Part shown: piece after piece, positions 51,600-60,499 of the stretch | How the letters are laid out: each line of letters begins with the position of its first letter | Position numbering within the stretch: the first letter of the stretch is position 1 | Virus record (IMG/VR): IMGVR_UViG_3300001589_000003 | Location: 1 to 64,000 of that record | Direction: 5' to 3' (one strand) | Length of the DNA stretch: 64,000 bases | Origin: a virus | Notes under the pieces: generated by a model | Database searches by the model: none | The model's input: only the letters and a program-made list of their open reading frames with translations | What the model was told of the DNA's origin: nothing | Made by a program: the position numbers and the translations under genes

Positions 51600-52276
51600 T
51601 TTTTCTTAAGTTTATATTCCATCTCATCAGTTGATAGCTCCTTCATTTCTGTGTTCATGAAGGACTCCTTGTATATAGTGTAGAAGATGTTCTCAAAGGA
51701 TACTGTAACCCTTGACATGTGAGTTTGCAATAGTAATTTTACCTCTACTTCTTTTTTCTTTTTCTTTACCTTTATTATTTCTGCATCCAGACCATCGAAT
51801 GGATACCCCTTCAATACAACTATCTTACCTTCATATAGGTTTTCTACATCCGCTGCACTATATATTGATTTAGAATTCTGGCTTTTTCTTATCCTTATTA
51901 TCTCCTTGGTAGTTACTATACCTATGCCCATTGGGTTGTGTAAGAAGTAGCTAGGGTTCTTAGTGTAGTCAAGATCAGTGTATGCGCATCTATCAGTTAC
52001 CCAAGCATAAATGGCTGTTATATCCTTTTGCATTTGTTTTAGCAAATGGCTATTAGGTAGGAAGTATTTAGGAACACTAAAGAACCCGTAGTTAAATAAG
52101 AATGGTATATCTTCAAAATGTTCTTTGCCTTTGTGTCTCTTATTTAAAACACTTACCATGGGTACAAATGAAGTGACACCCTTATAAACATTAGACTTCT
52201 TTAAGTCATCCTGTATAGTGCTTATATGTTTAGATGATATATAAGCACCGATCCAAATTACTGGTCTTTTTGCCAT
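51596..52276 (-). CDS. NusG-like transcription factor
   Basis: A 226-residue protein with an NGN-like N-terminal domain (WIGAYISSKHISTIQDDLKK, FVPMVSVLNKR, then PFLFNYGFFSVP, the usual pLFpgYvF motif) and a C-terminal KOW domain (NLYEGKIVVLKGYPFDGLDA, residues about 150-200). NusG/RfaH-type proteins bind RNA polymerase and suppress pausing or termination. A phage copy could drive read-through of the many terminators in this genome. Confidence 0.7.
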   Translation of the reverse strand: MAKRPVIWIGAYISSKHISTIQDDLKKSNVYKGVTSFVPMVSVLNKRHKGKEHFEDIPFLFNYGFFSVPKYFLPNSHLLKQMQKDITAIYAWVTDRCAYTDLDYTKNPSYFLHNPMGIGIVTTKEIIRIRKSQNSKSIYSAADVENLYEGKIVVLKGYPFDGLDAEIIKVKKKKKEVEVKLLLQTHMSRVTVSFENIFYTIYKESFMNTEMKELSTDEMEYKLKKK

Positions 52277-52806
52277 CTCTTAGTTTGAATTTTTCTAGCT
52301 ACCTTTTCAAATTTCTTCCACTTAATATCAAGTAGGGCGTTTGTAGATGTCATAAACAATCTTTGCCCTTGATTTGTTATAATTATAGATTTGGGTTTTT
52401 GTAATTTTATGGACTTACTTAGTATCTTGTAATCCAAATAGGACATGATAACAAAGAATAACCCCTTAGGTAATCCATTGTATCTCATGAATAACATAGG
52501 CATCTTCTCACCCCTTACTCCATCTTCTAGTGCTTGATTCCAGAACTTAAGAACCTCCGACTCTACATTGTAGAACATCTTCTCGAAGTTTATGTCTCTA
52601 TAGTTTTTTACCTCTATGGTTAGTGGAAATACGTAGTTCTTCTTTACACATATTATATCACCCACTGTATAGTCCAGAACATGTCCTCTTAGTCCTCCTG
52701 ATGCTGGGCTTCTTTTAAAACTCATACCACTCCACTCTTCCCACCACTCTATAGCCTGTTTTTCTCCTCGTGCGCCTTTTGCCCTAGAATCTACTTTTTT
52801 AGCCAT
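52258..52806 (-). CDS. PD-(D/E)XK Holliday-junction resolvase-like nuclease
   Basis: A 182-residue protein. The core GARGEKQAIEWW (Glu), KRSPASGG, VGDIICVKKNYVFPLTIEVK (D then E-x-K) is the Hjc/PD-(D/E)XK arrangement. Overlaps the NusG-like gene by 19 bases. It would resolve branched DNA during recombination-driven replication and packaging. Confidence 0.65.
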   Translation of the reverse strand: MAKKVDSRAKGARGEKQAIEWWEEWSGMSFKRSPASGGLRGHVLDYTVGDIICVKKNYVFPLTIEVKNYRDINFEKMFYNVESEVLKFWNQALEDGVRGEKMPMLFMRYNGLPKGLFFVIMSYLDYKILSKSIKLQKPKSIIITNQGQRLFMTSTNALLDIKWKKFEKVARKIQTKRWQKDQ

Positions 52807-52849
52807 GTTATTGTTTATTAGATATATTGATCAATAGTACAATGCGATA

Positions 52850-53212
52850 CTACTGGGTTTGGCACCCTTTACTGTAGCCTGCATGTCTACCATTTTTATG
52901 AGCATCCTCAAAATTTTCACTCTGAGTAAGCCATCTAAGATTAGTGTATAAGTTATTATGTTTATTAAAATCTATGTGATCTACATGTAATCCTGGTTTA
53001 TACCCATCTACAAAAGCCATTGCTACTAGCCTATGTAGGTACATAGTTTTTCTACTTTTATAATTTTCATCAGTTATTAGGGTTACTAATATGTATCTCT
53101 GTTTTCTATTAGATGTTTTTCTAACTTTGCCAGTTCTAATATTTCTAACTTTACCGTGGTTAGAGACTTGGTACTTACTAAACCCTTGTATATCTTTCCA
53201 AATTTCCTTCAT
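52850..53212 (-). CDS. Free-standing HNH homing endonuclease (NUMOD4-HNH)
   Basis: A 120-residue protein from ATG at 53212 with a NUMOD4-like start (EIWKDIQGFSKYQVSNHGKV) and an HNH core (LHRLVAMAF, LHVDHIDFNKHNNLYTNLRW). It nicks or cuts DNA to copy itself into related genomes. It sits between the resolvase-like and Rad50-like genes. Its NUMOD4 part resembles that in the TerL intein. Confidence 0.85.
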   Translation of the reverse strand: MKEIWKDIQGFSKYQVSNHGKVRNIRTGKVRKTSNRKQRYILVTLITDENYKSRKTMYLHRLVAMAFVDGYKPGLHVDHIDFNKHNNLYTNLRWLTQSENFEDAHKNGRHAGYSKGCQTQ

Positions 53213-53232
53213 ATAGTACAATAGCATATTGT

Positions 53233-55095
53233 CTATAATATCACTGTAGCACCGCTGCTGGCCCGTCTGAGTGATATTTGATTGTCTATATTGCTGGATA
53301 GGAACTCCTTCCTGTGGGTTACTAGGTGAAGTGGTAAATTCCTAGATTTTAGTAGAATTAACTCGGCTACCATGTCTATATTGGATTCGTCTAGTGACTC
53401 AAATATCTCATCCATTATGAGTAGGTTAACACTTCTTGATTTGTGTATAACATCATGGATGGATAGAGCTAAGCATACATCTACCAATTGTTGTTCTCCC
53501 CCTGACAAACTTGGGTAATCCCTTATATTATCCCCTTCGTAAATGAAGGCATTGAAATCTTTGTTACCTGACTCTAAGTCTATGAATAAATCAACTCTAA
53601 ACCCTAGGCTCTTTGAGTATTCTAGCATGGCATTATTCACCAAGGCTAATTGAGATTGGAATATGTAATTCTTTAAGCCCTTGTTGGATAGAGCATCAGT
53701 TATTACCCACTCAAGTAATTTTACCTCCTCTATTAAACTGTCCCTATCAGGCTTTAGTATCTTTAGAGTTTTCTTATATTCCTTTACCTCAGTTTTGTAT
53801 TTATTTAGCTCTTCTTTGTTTATGGGTTTTGATTTAAGGTCATCATATTTTTTTCTGAGTTCCTTTAGTTTTTTGTTCTCGCTCTTAAATATGTCTGGAT
53901 TATACTCTATGGTATCATATCCCACATTTATCACTTCCTCTAGTGAGTTTCTATTACTTAAATGATCATCTTTCAATGATTCTAATATCTTGATACTAGA
54001 GTCTAGTTTTTTTAACTCCTTTTTCATGGTTTTTATACCCTTCTTCTTTACCTTATATTCTTCTTGACATCTCTCAAGGTTTTTACTCACAGTAGCCATT
54101 TGTTTTTCAAATAACTCCTTATCCAGAGGTTGACCACACTCATTACATTTTTTGATCTTGGACATTAGTGATATCTTTAAATCACCTATCTCTTTTTTCT
54201 TAGCCTTTACCATGGATATTTCACCAGATAGGTTTAGGTCTATTCTAAATTGTTGTTTTTCTACAGTCTCATATTTACTCATTTGTTTCTCCAATGAGTC
54301 TAAGTTTTTACGTATAGATTTCTCTTTATCTCTTAGCTCTTGGTACTCTGTTTTAGATTTATTTAACCTGTCGATTGTATTCTCTTTTAAGGCTATATCA
54401 TCAGCTACATTCTGTAAATCATCCATTAGCCTAGTTTCCATTGAGGCTATGAATTCTTTCTTTGTAGCTATTTTATCTTTTGTTACCTCTATCTCTTGTT
54501 TCTTATCCTCCAGTAAGCTTTTAGTATTAATTAGGTCTTTAGATGCTTTCTCTTTACCCTGTGCTATATAAGGAACATCAAAAGCCTCCTCAAACATCTG
54601 TTTCTGATTAGGGCCTCTCTCTGATAGTAGTCTGGTTAACTTTTGACCGAATAAAATTGAGCTTTTAAATAACAAAAGAGACATACCTAAAAGCTCCTCT
54701 ATTTTTTTCTGCTGATCCTTCTTGTCCCTAAGCTTTTCTAGCCATATTCCAGACACATATACAAAAATACCATTTCCACCTCTCACATCTCCCACCTTAT
54801 CTTTGTAGTTTTTGCATCTTATAATTTTTACCTTCTTACCATCTACTAATAACTTCACCGTAACTTTGGTACCCTTGAAGGTAGTTAGTCCTTTTATAAC
54901 ATCCTCCCAAGGCTCTACTGATTTCCCGCCTATTGTTTTACCATACAATACCCAAGTTAACGCCGAAAAAATAGTGGTCTTTCCAGAACCATTTTTCCCG
55001 AATATTAAGTTAGTTCCTGACTGATCTAACCTATATGGAAATGGCTCCAGTATTGAGCCAAATCCTTCTATTAGTATGTTTTTAAATATTATCAT
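53233..55095 (-). CDS. Recombination nuclease subunit, Rad50/SbcC/T4 gp46-like
   Basis: A 620-residue ABC-type ATPase: P-loop FGKNGSGKTT (32-41), long coiled coil with a zinc hook CNEC (317-320), signature LSGGEQQLVD (about 520) and Walker B LLIMDEIFESLD. Together with the Mre11-like subunit two genes upstream it resects DNA ends for recombination-dependent replication. Confidence 0.92.
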   Translation of the reverse strand: MIIFKNILIEGFGSILEPFPYRLDQSGTNLIFGKNGSGKTTIFSALTWVLYGKTIGGKSVEPWEDVIKGLTTFKGTKVTVKLLVDGKKVKIIRCKNYKDKVGDVRGGNGIFVYVSGIWLEKLRDKKDQQKKIEELLGMSLLLFKSSILFGQKLTRLLSERGPNQKQMFEEAFDVPYIAQGKEKASKDLINTKSLLEDKKQEIEVTKDKIATKKEFIASMETRLMDDLQNVADDIALKENTIDRLNKSKTEYQELRDKEKSIRKNLDSLEKQMSKYETVEKQQFRIDLNLSGEISMVKAKKKEIGDLKISLMSKIKKCNECGQPLDKELFEKQMATVSKNLERCQEEYKVKKKGIKTMKKELKKLDSSIKILESLKDDHLSNRNSLEEVINVGYDTIEYNPDIFKSENKKLKELRKKYDDLKSKPINKEELNKYKTEVKEYKKTLKILKPDRDSLIEEVKLLEWVITDALSNKGLKNYIFQSQLALVNNAMLEYSKSLGFRVDLFIDLESGNKDFNAFIYEGDNIRDYPSLSGGEQQLVDVCLALSIHDVIHKSRSVNLLIMDEIFESLDESNIDMVAELILLKSRNLPLHLVTHRKEFLSSNIDNQISLRRASSGATVIL

Positions 55096-55454
55096 TGCTG
55101 AACAAATCTTTTAACAGTTTTAGTTTTAGATAACTCAATTGTACCCATAAACCTAGTTAAGGGTTGAATGAAAGTTTGAATCCTAGGTTTTTTAATTGTT
55201 TTAACTTTACCTGCTCTCTTGTGACCCTCTGGATGTAACACTTGAGTTCTCTCCCCATTCACCCACTCCCATACTGGAACGAACCTATATTGAACTTCCA
55301 ATCTTCTATACATCACATAGGGAACCCTAAGCTTTCTCCACTTCTCTTTGTCATTCATAGTATGGGTTACAACCCCCTGTACTATGTATAGTTCTCCCTT
55401 ATAGTGTTGGTATACTCCAGGTTGTACATCATACTCATTTATCCAGTCCATCAT
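55092..55454 (-). CDS. Small protein between gp46- and gp47-like genes
   Basis: A 120-residue beta-rich basic protein (GVYQHYKGELYIVQGVVTH resembles the DUF1653-type SH3-like fold). Overlaps both recombination genes, so it is made with them. The DUF1653 similarity is tentative. Confidence 0.55.
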   Translation of the reverse strand: MMDWINEYDVQPGVYQHYKGELYIVQGVVTHTMNDKEKWRKLRVPYVMYRRLEVQYRFVPVWEWVNGERTQVLHPEGHKRAGKVKTIKKPRIQTFIQPLTRFMGTIELSKTKTVKRFVQQ

Positions 55455-56421
55455 TTTCTAGGTATTTAATTAAAGTGTTCCTTTTTTCCTTGGATTTAAT
55501 ACCCTTTACTTTTAGGTATTTTTTAGCTAGTTTTTTAGCTTTATCCTTGGGTTTAAATAATAAGTCATCTGCCTCGGTGGTTTTAATTATATCCTTTGGT
55601 ATTTGAATCCAGAAATCAGTTTCATTTCCAGGCTCTTCACCCTCATTGTAGTATTTGAACTCTGGTAAGTTTAAGGGTTTAAATTTTAAAGTTCCATTTG
55701 ACATCAATAGATTTAATCCCATTGTTGTACCACTGTCAGAGGTTCTCTGCTGATGGGTTGCTCCCAGTAGGTAGGTATTACTGAAAATCTTTTGTGGTTT
55801 GTGTATGTGTCCAGATATAGCTAAATCGAATTTCTTTAAAAGCTTATATAAGTTCTTGGGCATATCTGTTTCTACCTCATACCCATTAGGCTCTACAGCC
55901 CCCGGTAGGTGAGTATGTAATAGTATTATATTCTTCTTCTTTGGCTCTATCTGTTTCGATAGTGTTTCCACAGCCTGTATAACATCTGAATTGTTAGACA
56001 TATAAGGCACACCATGTAGAGCATAAAGATCATTGTTTTTAGGTATTATAGTTTGGAGGTCTAAGTTTATTATATTTGGATATATTGTCGATAACATATT
56101 AATATAACTCGGGCTTGTATAGGCAACTGAATTTTTATCACATTGGTCATGGTTTCCAGATATGCAATATATATTTACTTTAGCCTCCTTAAATTTGTTT
56201 AGCCACTTGAAAACATGGTTGAGTACGGTGTTTTTTAGGTATTTTGGGTTATCGAAGAAATCCCCTCCAAACAATGCGTCTACCCCATGCTTAATGCATA
56301 GTTTTAATACCTTATTAAGTATTATCTCATTATGTAGTAATCTGGAGCTATCAGTGGAGAACCTCGCCCAATCCTCCACATGGGTATCTGAAAATATGAT
56401 GAACTCAACCTTATTTTTCAT
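55435..56421 (-). CDS. Recombination nuclease subunit, Mre11/SbcD/T4 gp47-like
   Basis: A 328-residue calcineurin-type phosphoesterase with all metal motifs: SDTHVED (residues 11-17), GGDFFDN, SGNHDQCD, LLHTHLPG and SGHIHKPQ. It is the nuclease partner of the Rad50-like protein. Confidence 0.92.
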   Translation of the reverse strand: MKNKVEFIIFSDTHVEDWARFSTDSSRLLHNEIILNKVLKLCIKHGVDALFGGDFFDNPKYLKNTVLNHVFKWLNKFKEAKVNIYCISGNHDQCDKNSVAYTSPSYINMLSTIYPNIINLDLQTIIPKNNDLYALHGVPYMSNNSDVIQAVETLSKQIEPKKKNIILLHTHLPGAVEPNGYEVETDMPKNLYKLLKKFDLAISGHIHKPQKIFSNTYLLGATHQQRTSDSGTTMGLNLLMSNGTLKFKPLNLPEFKYYNEGEEPGNETDFWIQIPKDIIKTTEADDLLFKPKDKAKKLAKKYLKVKGIKSKEKRNTLIKYLENDGLDK

Positions 56422-56422
56422 A

Positions 56423-56917
56423 TTAGTTACTTTCTGAGTTTCTTAGAATAATTGTTTTTAAATCAGCAGGGCTATAATTTACGCATTTAAGTGTTTTCTT
56501 ATTATTGTCAAGGTCTATTACAAAGAATACTTCATCAACCGACACTATATCTGTATTTGGTATACCTTTTTGATTCGCGTACCACATTTGAGTTTCTTCA
56601 GCTTCTTCTATTGTTTTACAAGCTTTACTCATATTCGATCTGTGTACTTCATTGAATAACTCCCTAAATATGCTCCCTAATCCAAACTCTAATACCGAAC
56701 CCGATAGTACATACTGTAAATCACATAATGCGTCCGCTACCTCAACCAAGTCTTTTTCCACAGTTGCATCCACTAACTCTTTCAGCTCCTCTGTTATTAA
56801 GCTTATTCTTAAGGCTACCCGATCTTCTGATGGTATCGTCGGATAAGTCTCTATGGAGTTGTTGGTAATTTTATGAAACTCTCTAACTAAATTTAAGCTT
56901 TTCGGGTCTCTCATCAT
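56423..56917 (-). CDS. MazG/HisE-family nucleotide pyrophosphohydrolase
   Basis: A 164-residue protein with the all-alpha NTP pyrophosphatase pattern: LITEELKELVDA (ExxE) and VEVADALCDLQYVLSG (ExxD-like), and an added C-terminal domain. Phage members of the family remove non-standard nucleotides or act on ppGpp; substrate unknown. Overlaps the exonuclease gene by 4 bases. Confidence 0.75.
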   Translation of the reverse strand: MMRDPKSLNLVREFHKITNNSIETYPTIPSEDRVALRISLITEELKELVDATVEKDLVEVADALCDLQYVLSGSVLEFGLGSIFRELFNEVHRSNMSKACKTIEEAEETQMWYANQKGIPNTDIVSVDEVFFVIDLDNNKKTLKCVNYSPADLKTIILRNSESN

Positions 56918-57804
56918 TTTAAAGTTTTAAATGGTCTAATAAATGAATTGCCCATTAGTTTTGTCATATTATACTTTCTGGCAAGTCTGTTGAATTTTTC
57001 AACATTAAGTTTCGGGTTTTTACCCCCTATGTATTCAGTTTTGAGTTGATCTTTAAATTTGGAGTAGAAGTATCTCAAGTCAATCAACACTCGGCATATA
57101 TCTATCAACTCTAGTAACTTATCTCTCTTTATTATAGTATGATCATCATTTGATTTCAAGAAGTTCGCTAAACTCCCATATTTCTCAAGTAATTGTGCTG
57201 CCTTAGTAGGACCTATACCTGGGTAACCTGGTATGTTATCAGAGTTGTCTCCTATGAGGGTTAACCAATCAACTGTGTTATGAGCATGGTAACCTTTCTC
57301 TTCAAAACAATTTTCTTCGGTTATGATGGTTTTCTTTTTCCTCTTGTCATTGAAGATACTAACGTTAGCATCTATGAGTTGGTCAAAGTCTTTATCATTA
57401 CTGATTATGATGACATTGGTAAAACCGTTCTTACCTGCTAGTTTGGTTAACTTGTAAATCATATCATCAGCTTCACCTTTGCTGTTGAATATCTGCTTTA
57501 CCCCTAGATGCTTAAACATCTTCTGTACAATGCTCTTTTGTTTTAAGAAGTTCTTGTAGTCAGTTAAAGATTTATGGGCTCTCTCCTTATAATTGGGTAA
57601 TACCTTTACCCTCTCCTTAGAGTGTCCCCCATCCCATACCAGTATCATCTCGTCTGGGTTGAATCTACTGATGTAACTTCTGACCATGGTTACTAACCCA
57701 TATATTATTGACACTACAAAATTCTTATAGGATAGCCTCGAGTAAGCATGATAAGCTTTCCAAGCTGAATTGTTACTGTCTACTATTACTAATGTCTTAC
57801 CCAT
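56914..57804 (-). CDS. 5'-3' exonuclease / RNase H (FEN family)
   Basis: A 296-residue protein with VDSNNSAWKAYHA (first Asp), DEMILVWDGGHSKERV, SNDKDFDQLID, and the helix-hairpin-helix region WLTLIGDNSDNIPGYPGIGP. Family members remove RNA primers and 5' flaps in replication. Its N-terminus overlaps the GIY-YIG gene by 16 bases. Confidence 0.9.
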   Translation of the reverse strand: MGKTLVIVDSNNSAWKAYHAYSRLSYKNFVVSIIYGLVTMVRSYISRFNPDEMILVWDGGHSKERVKVLPNYKERAHKSLTDYKNFLKQKSIVQKMFKHLGVKQIFNSKGEADDMIYKLTKLAGKNGFTNVIIISNDKDFDQLIDANVSIFNDKRKKKTIITEENCFEEKGYHAHNTVDWLTLIGDNSDNIPGYPGIGPTKAAQLLEKYGSLANFLKSNDDHTIIKRDKLLELIDICRVLIDLRYFYSKFKDQLKTEYIGGKNPKLNVEKFNRLARKYNMTKLMGNSFIRPFKTLK

Positions 57805-58361
57805 CTATAACCTCCTGTCTTTTTTCTACGTCCTGCTATACAACTACCTATATTTTGTCTTGAACAATTGTTATCTTCAGCTCCTTCTCTTGCTGTTGGG
57901 TAGTATTTTCTATTACCTTCCCCATCTACCCTGTAAAGTCCTTTAGCATTGGGTGAGTTCTCCCCTCTCAACAATTTGTGAGCTTCTGATAACTTCTTCC
58001 TGTGTGATAAAGAGAAATTAGCACCCTTCATGGTCAATGACATGTTCTTTGACCTGTCTCTGTAAGTAGTGTTCACTAAGTCAAACCCAAGTTCTACCAT
58101 CCAATCAATCCAAGTATTTTCAGCTTTAAGCTTTTTGGACTCAGGTACAATATCCAATAGTTCAATCGTTGGCTCCTCACCCAAGGAGTTCAACCATACT
58201 ACTCTCTTATTAGTTTTTCTACCTTTACCACCCTTAAATGACTTAGCTTCTTTCATATGCCTACTTAACCTATGTTTTAAAGATTCCCCAGTTTGCCCAA
58301 CATACCTAGGTAAAAAGGTTATTGGGTCTTTCAATACATATATTCTAACAATATCTTCCAT
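57789..58361 (-). CDS. Free-standing GIY-YIG homing endonuclease
   Basis: A 190-residue protein with a GIY-YIG domain (IYVLKDPITFLPRYVGQT, HRLSRHMKEA) and a NUMOD3-like segment (GANFSLSHRKKLSEAHK), then a small C-terminal HTH-like part (TAREGAEDNNCSRQNIGSCI). It lies between the FEN and RecA-like genes. An inverted repeat abuts its start codon. Confidence 0.88.
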   Translation of the reverse strand: MEDIVRIYVLKDPITFLPRYVGQTGESLKHRLSRHMKEAKSFKGGKGRKTNKRVVWLNSLGEEPTIELLDIVPESKKLKAENTWIDWMVELGFDLVNTTYRDRSKNMSLTMKGANFSLSHRKKLSEAHKLLRGENSPNAKGLYRVDGEGNRKYYPTAREGAEDNNCSRQNIGSCIAGRRKKTGGYRWVRH

Positions 58362-58395
58362 GACTAGTATAACAGATTAATTTATTATACTAGTC
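58362..58395. promoter_or_regulatory. Inverted repeat abutting the GIY-YIG start codon
   Basis: GACTAGTATAA (58362-58372) and TTATACTAGTC (58385-58395) are perfect 11-bp inverted repeats with a 12-nt loop. The repeat begins one base upstream of the ATG at 58361. It could be an operator bound by the endonuclease or an mRNA hairpin restricting its translation. Confidence 0.65.
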
Positions 58396-58408
58396 AATTA
58401 GTATTGTC

Positions 58409-58561
58409 TTATTTTTCATGAGTACTGGTTATTATTACTTTACCCAAACCTTTTATTGTGGGCATGGTTGATTTCCAAATATTTCTTACCCGCTTTATTT
58501 CTCCTACACTAGGTTCTTCGTGATCCCCATTGATATTTACCGTACCTTTATAGCTATTCAT
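58409..58561 (-). CDS. Small basic hypothetical protein (50 aa)
   Basis: The frame MNSYKGTVNINGDHEEPS starts inside the last codons of the RecA-like gene (overlap of 8 bases) and ends at TAA. Contains KRVRNIWKSTMPTIKGLGK. Unknown; the overlap supports translation. Confidence 0.5.
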   Translation of the reverse strand: MNSYKGTVNINGDHEEPSVGEIKRVRNIWKSTMPTIKGLGKVIITSTHEK

Positions 58562-59681
58562 CATCTGATTGAGTTTTACCTACATTCACTGGATATAAAT
58601 TTCTAGTCAGTGCGTCTATCTTTTCCTGAGTTTTAGAGATGGTATTAATACCAGACTTTTTAATCAAAGCTTTTCTCATCTTCTTGTTCTCTATTAGCTT
58701 TCTTAAAAAATCATCCTCTCCATTAGCTATACTTTTACCCTTGTATTTGTAGTGTGACCCACCTTTAGTAACAACCCCTAGTTCCTGTAGTATCTCTGGT
58801 AACCCATGATACCTGGAGAATCCTACGTAGCCATATATATCATCTCTAAAGTATACCTGAGTTTTGATGTTCTCCTTTGGAGGAGCAACCTTGTTCTTAG
58901 GTATAGTTAAGTAGATGTTCTGGCCCATCTTCTTTCCCTTCTTATCATCTTTGAACTTACCATCTACCATTTTACCTTTGATTTGCTTTGATCTAATAAG
59001 ACCAACCCTCTGTGATGCATAAAATCTAGTAGCCTTACCACCTGGTGTGATATCAGATGCTTCATATATTGAGGCACCTACCTTATCTCTTACCTGATTC
59101 ACCATTATTACTACCACCCCATACTCTTTATAAAAGAAGGACCTCTCTCTATACATACGGTAGATAGCTTTAGCCCTGTTGCCCATTTGAGATTTACTAC
59201 CCATGGCATCCGCACCTATATTCTCTTCACAATCAAGTGCTGCAATAGAATCACAGACTACTACTATAGGTTCATTGTTAGTGAGCTTTGATCTCCAGTA
59301 TATTATTTGATCCCTGTGCCAATCGGAATACTCTTCTACTGTATTGGAGGTTAGTACTTCAGCTAAAGATGGGTCAACCCCATTCTGTCTTATCCAATGG
59401 GGTGTCCACGCAAATTCTGCATCACCCCATAACACTCTACCTCCTAATGCTTGAGCTGCATAACAAAAGTCTAAGGCTAATAAAGATTTACCTGTCGACT
59501 CGAATCCAAATAACTCCATCATCTTACCGTAGGGTATACCTCCTCCTAACTGCCAGTTTAAGGCTAAGCTCCTAGATGGAAGCCATAAATCCTCTTCATC
59601 AGGTAGGGTAATCTCACCTGATGAAGAGTTTACGTATTTTTTATCCAGAGCAGAAGGTGATAGTAATTTTAGTTTTGCCAT
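58554..59681 (-). CDS. uvsX: RecA/UvsX-like recombinase
   Basis: A 375-residue protein with Walker A GFESTGKS (59-66), Walker B IVVVCDSIAALD (139-150), the RecA-type segment VNQVRDKVGASIY (194-206) and GGKATRFYASQRVGL (214-228), where L2 and the ATP-cap are found. It carries out strand exchange, together with SSB and a mediator from the two neighbouring genes. Confidence 0.9.
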   Translation of the reverse strand: MAKLKLLSPSALDKKYVNSSSGEITLPDEEDLWLPSRSLALNWQLGGGIPYGKMMELFGFESTGKSLLALDFCYAAQALGGRVLWGDAEFAWTPHWIRQNGVDPSLAEVLTSNTVEEYSDWHRDQIIYWRSKLTNNEPIVVVCDSIAALDCEENIGADAMGSKSQMGNRAKAIYRMYRERSFFYKEYGVVVIMVNQVRDKVGASIYEASDITPGGKATRFYASQRVGLIRSKQIKGKMVDGKFKDDKKGKKMGQNIYLTIPKNKVAPPKENIKTQVYFRDDIYGYVGFSRYHGLPEILQELGVVTKGGSHYKYKGKSIANGEDDFLRKLIENKKMRKALIKKSGINTISKTQEKIDALTRNLYPVNVGKTQSDDE

Positions 59682-59690
59682 GTTTGTTTT

Positions 59691-60481
59691 TTAAAATGGT
59701 AAATCGTCTGAATCATTATCAGGCTTTACTTTTTTTTACCTTTCTTGTCCTTTTTCTTTTCAGGCTTCTCTTCTTTCTCCTTTTTGTTCTTGTCTTTCTT
59801 ACCTTTCTTTTTCTTAGGCTTATCCTCTGGACTGATGTTCAAAAAGTTATTAAGTATAGTCTCTGCCTCTTCCTCTGTCTTAACATCCTTTCTTACCATT
59901 GCCTCAACATCCCAAATTTTATTGTACTCCTTATCTAATTTAGTAGGTTTACATGGAACTACTGAATACTCTGTGTCCATCATTGTTGAACCAGTCCTAG
60001 TTATCTTTAGGTCATACCCATTTTTAGGGTGAGTGAAGTCTCCCTGTTCCTCATCCAAGAAATAATCAATTAAGTTCTGAGCTGTACCTGATGTTAGAAG
60101 TAATAGCTTACCAGATTTTTGTTTGTTGATCTTCTTACCTTTTAGATCATCGAATAACACTACTGGAATAACATACTTCTTCTTCGGCTTTAATTTCTTA
60201 GCAAGGTCTTGGTCATCATCATCACCCTTCTTTAGTTTCTCGTACATATCTATAATGGGGCATGGTTCTCCAAAAGTTGCTGCCGATATAACTCCCTTAA
60301 CATCACCTCCAAAATAGAACTGAGTTACCTCCAACCCAAATTCTTCTGACTCATCTACAGGTAGAGGTCTAACTCTAATTGTTTCGTCTGCCTTAATAAA
60401 GATCATGTTACCTCCCTCTGATCTGTCTTTCATCGCCTTCTTACGGGCTTTCATTTTTTCTTTTCTGTTCAAATCTGACAT
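59691..60481 (-). CDS. Single-stranded DNA-binding protein, gp32-like, with a frameshifted acidic tip
   Basis: The zero frame (60481-59726) encodes 251 residues: a basic N-terminus, a gp32-like core (FYFGGDVKGVISAATFGEPC, KKYVIPVVLFDDLKGKK) and a Lys/Asp/Glu tail ending KKGKKK at TAA. At the end lies A_AAA_AAG; a -1 slip reads 12 more codons, VKPDNDSDDLPF, to TAA at 59691. DDLPF is the classic SSB tip that recruits replication proteins (E. coli ends DDDIPF). So the tip appears to be made by frameshift, unless the A8 run is miscounted. Confidence 0.82.
59729..59735 (-). other. Putative -1 frameshift heptamer A_AAA_AAG in the SSB gene
   Basis: Minus-strand codons GGT AAA AAA AAG TAA contain A_AAA_AAG, the same heptamer as in E. 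coli dnaX, directly before the zero-frame stop. The eight A are 59737-59730. The -1 frame encodes a typical SSB tip. Confidence 0.65.
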
Positions 60482-60499
60482 CTAGTTTTAATTTATGGT

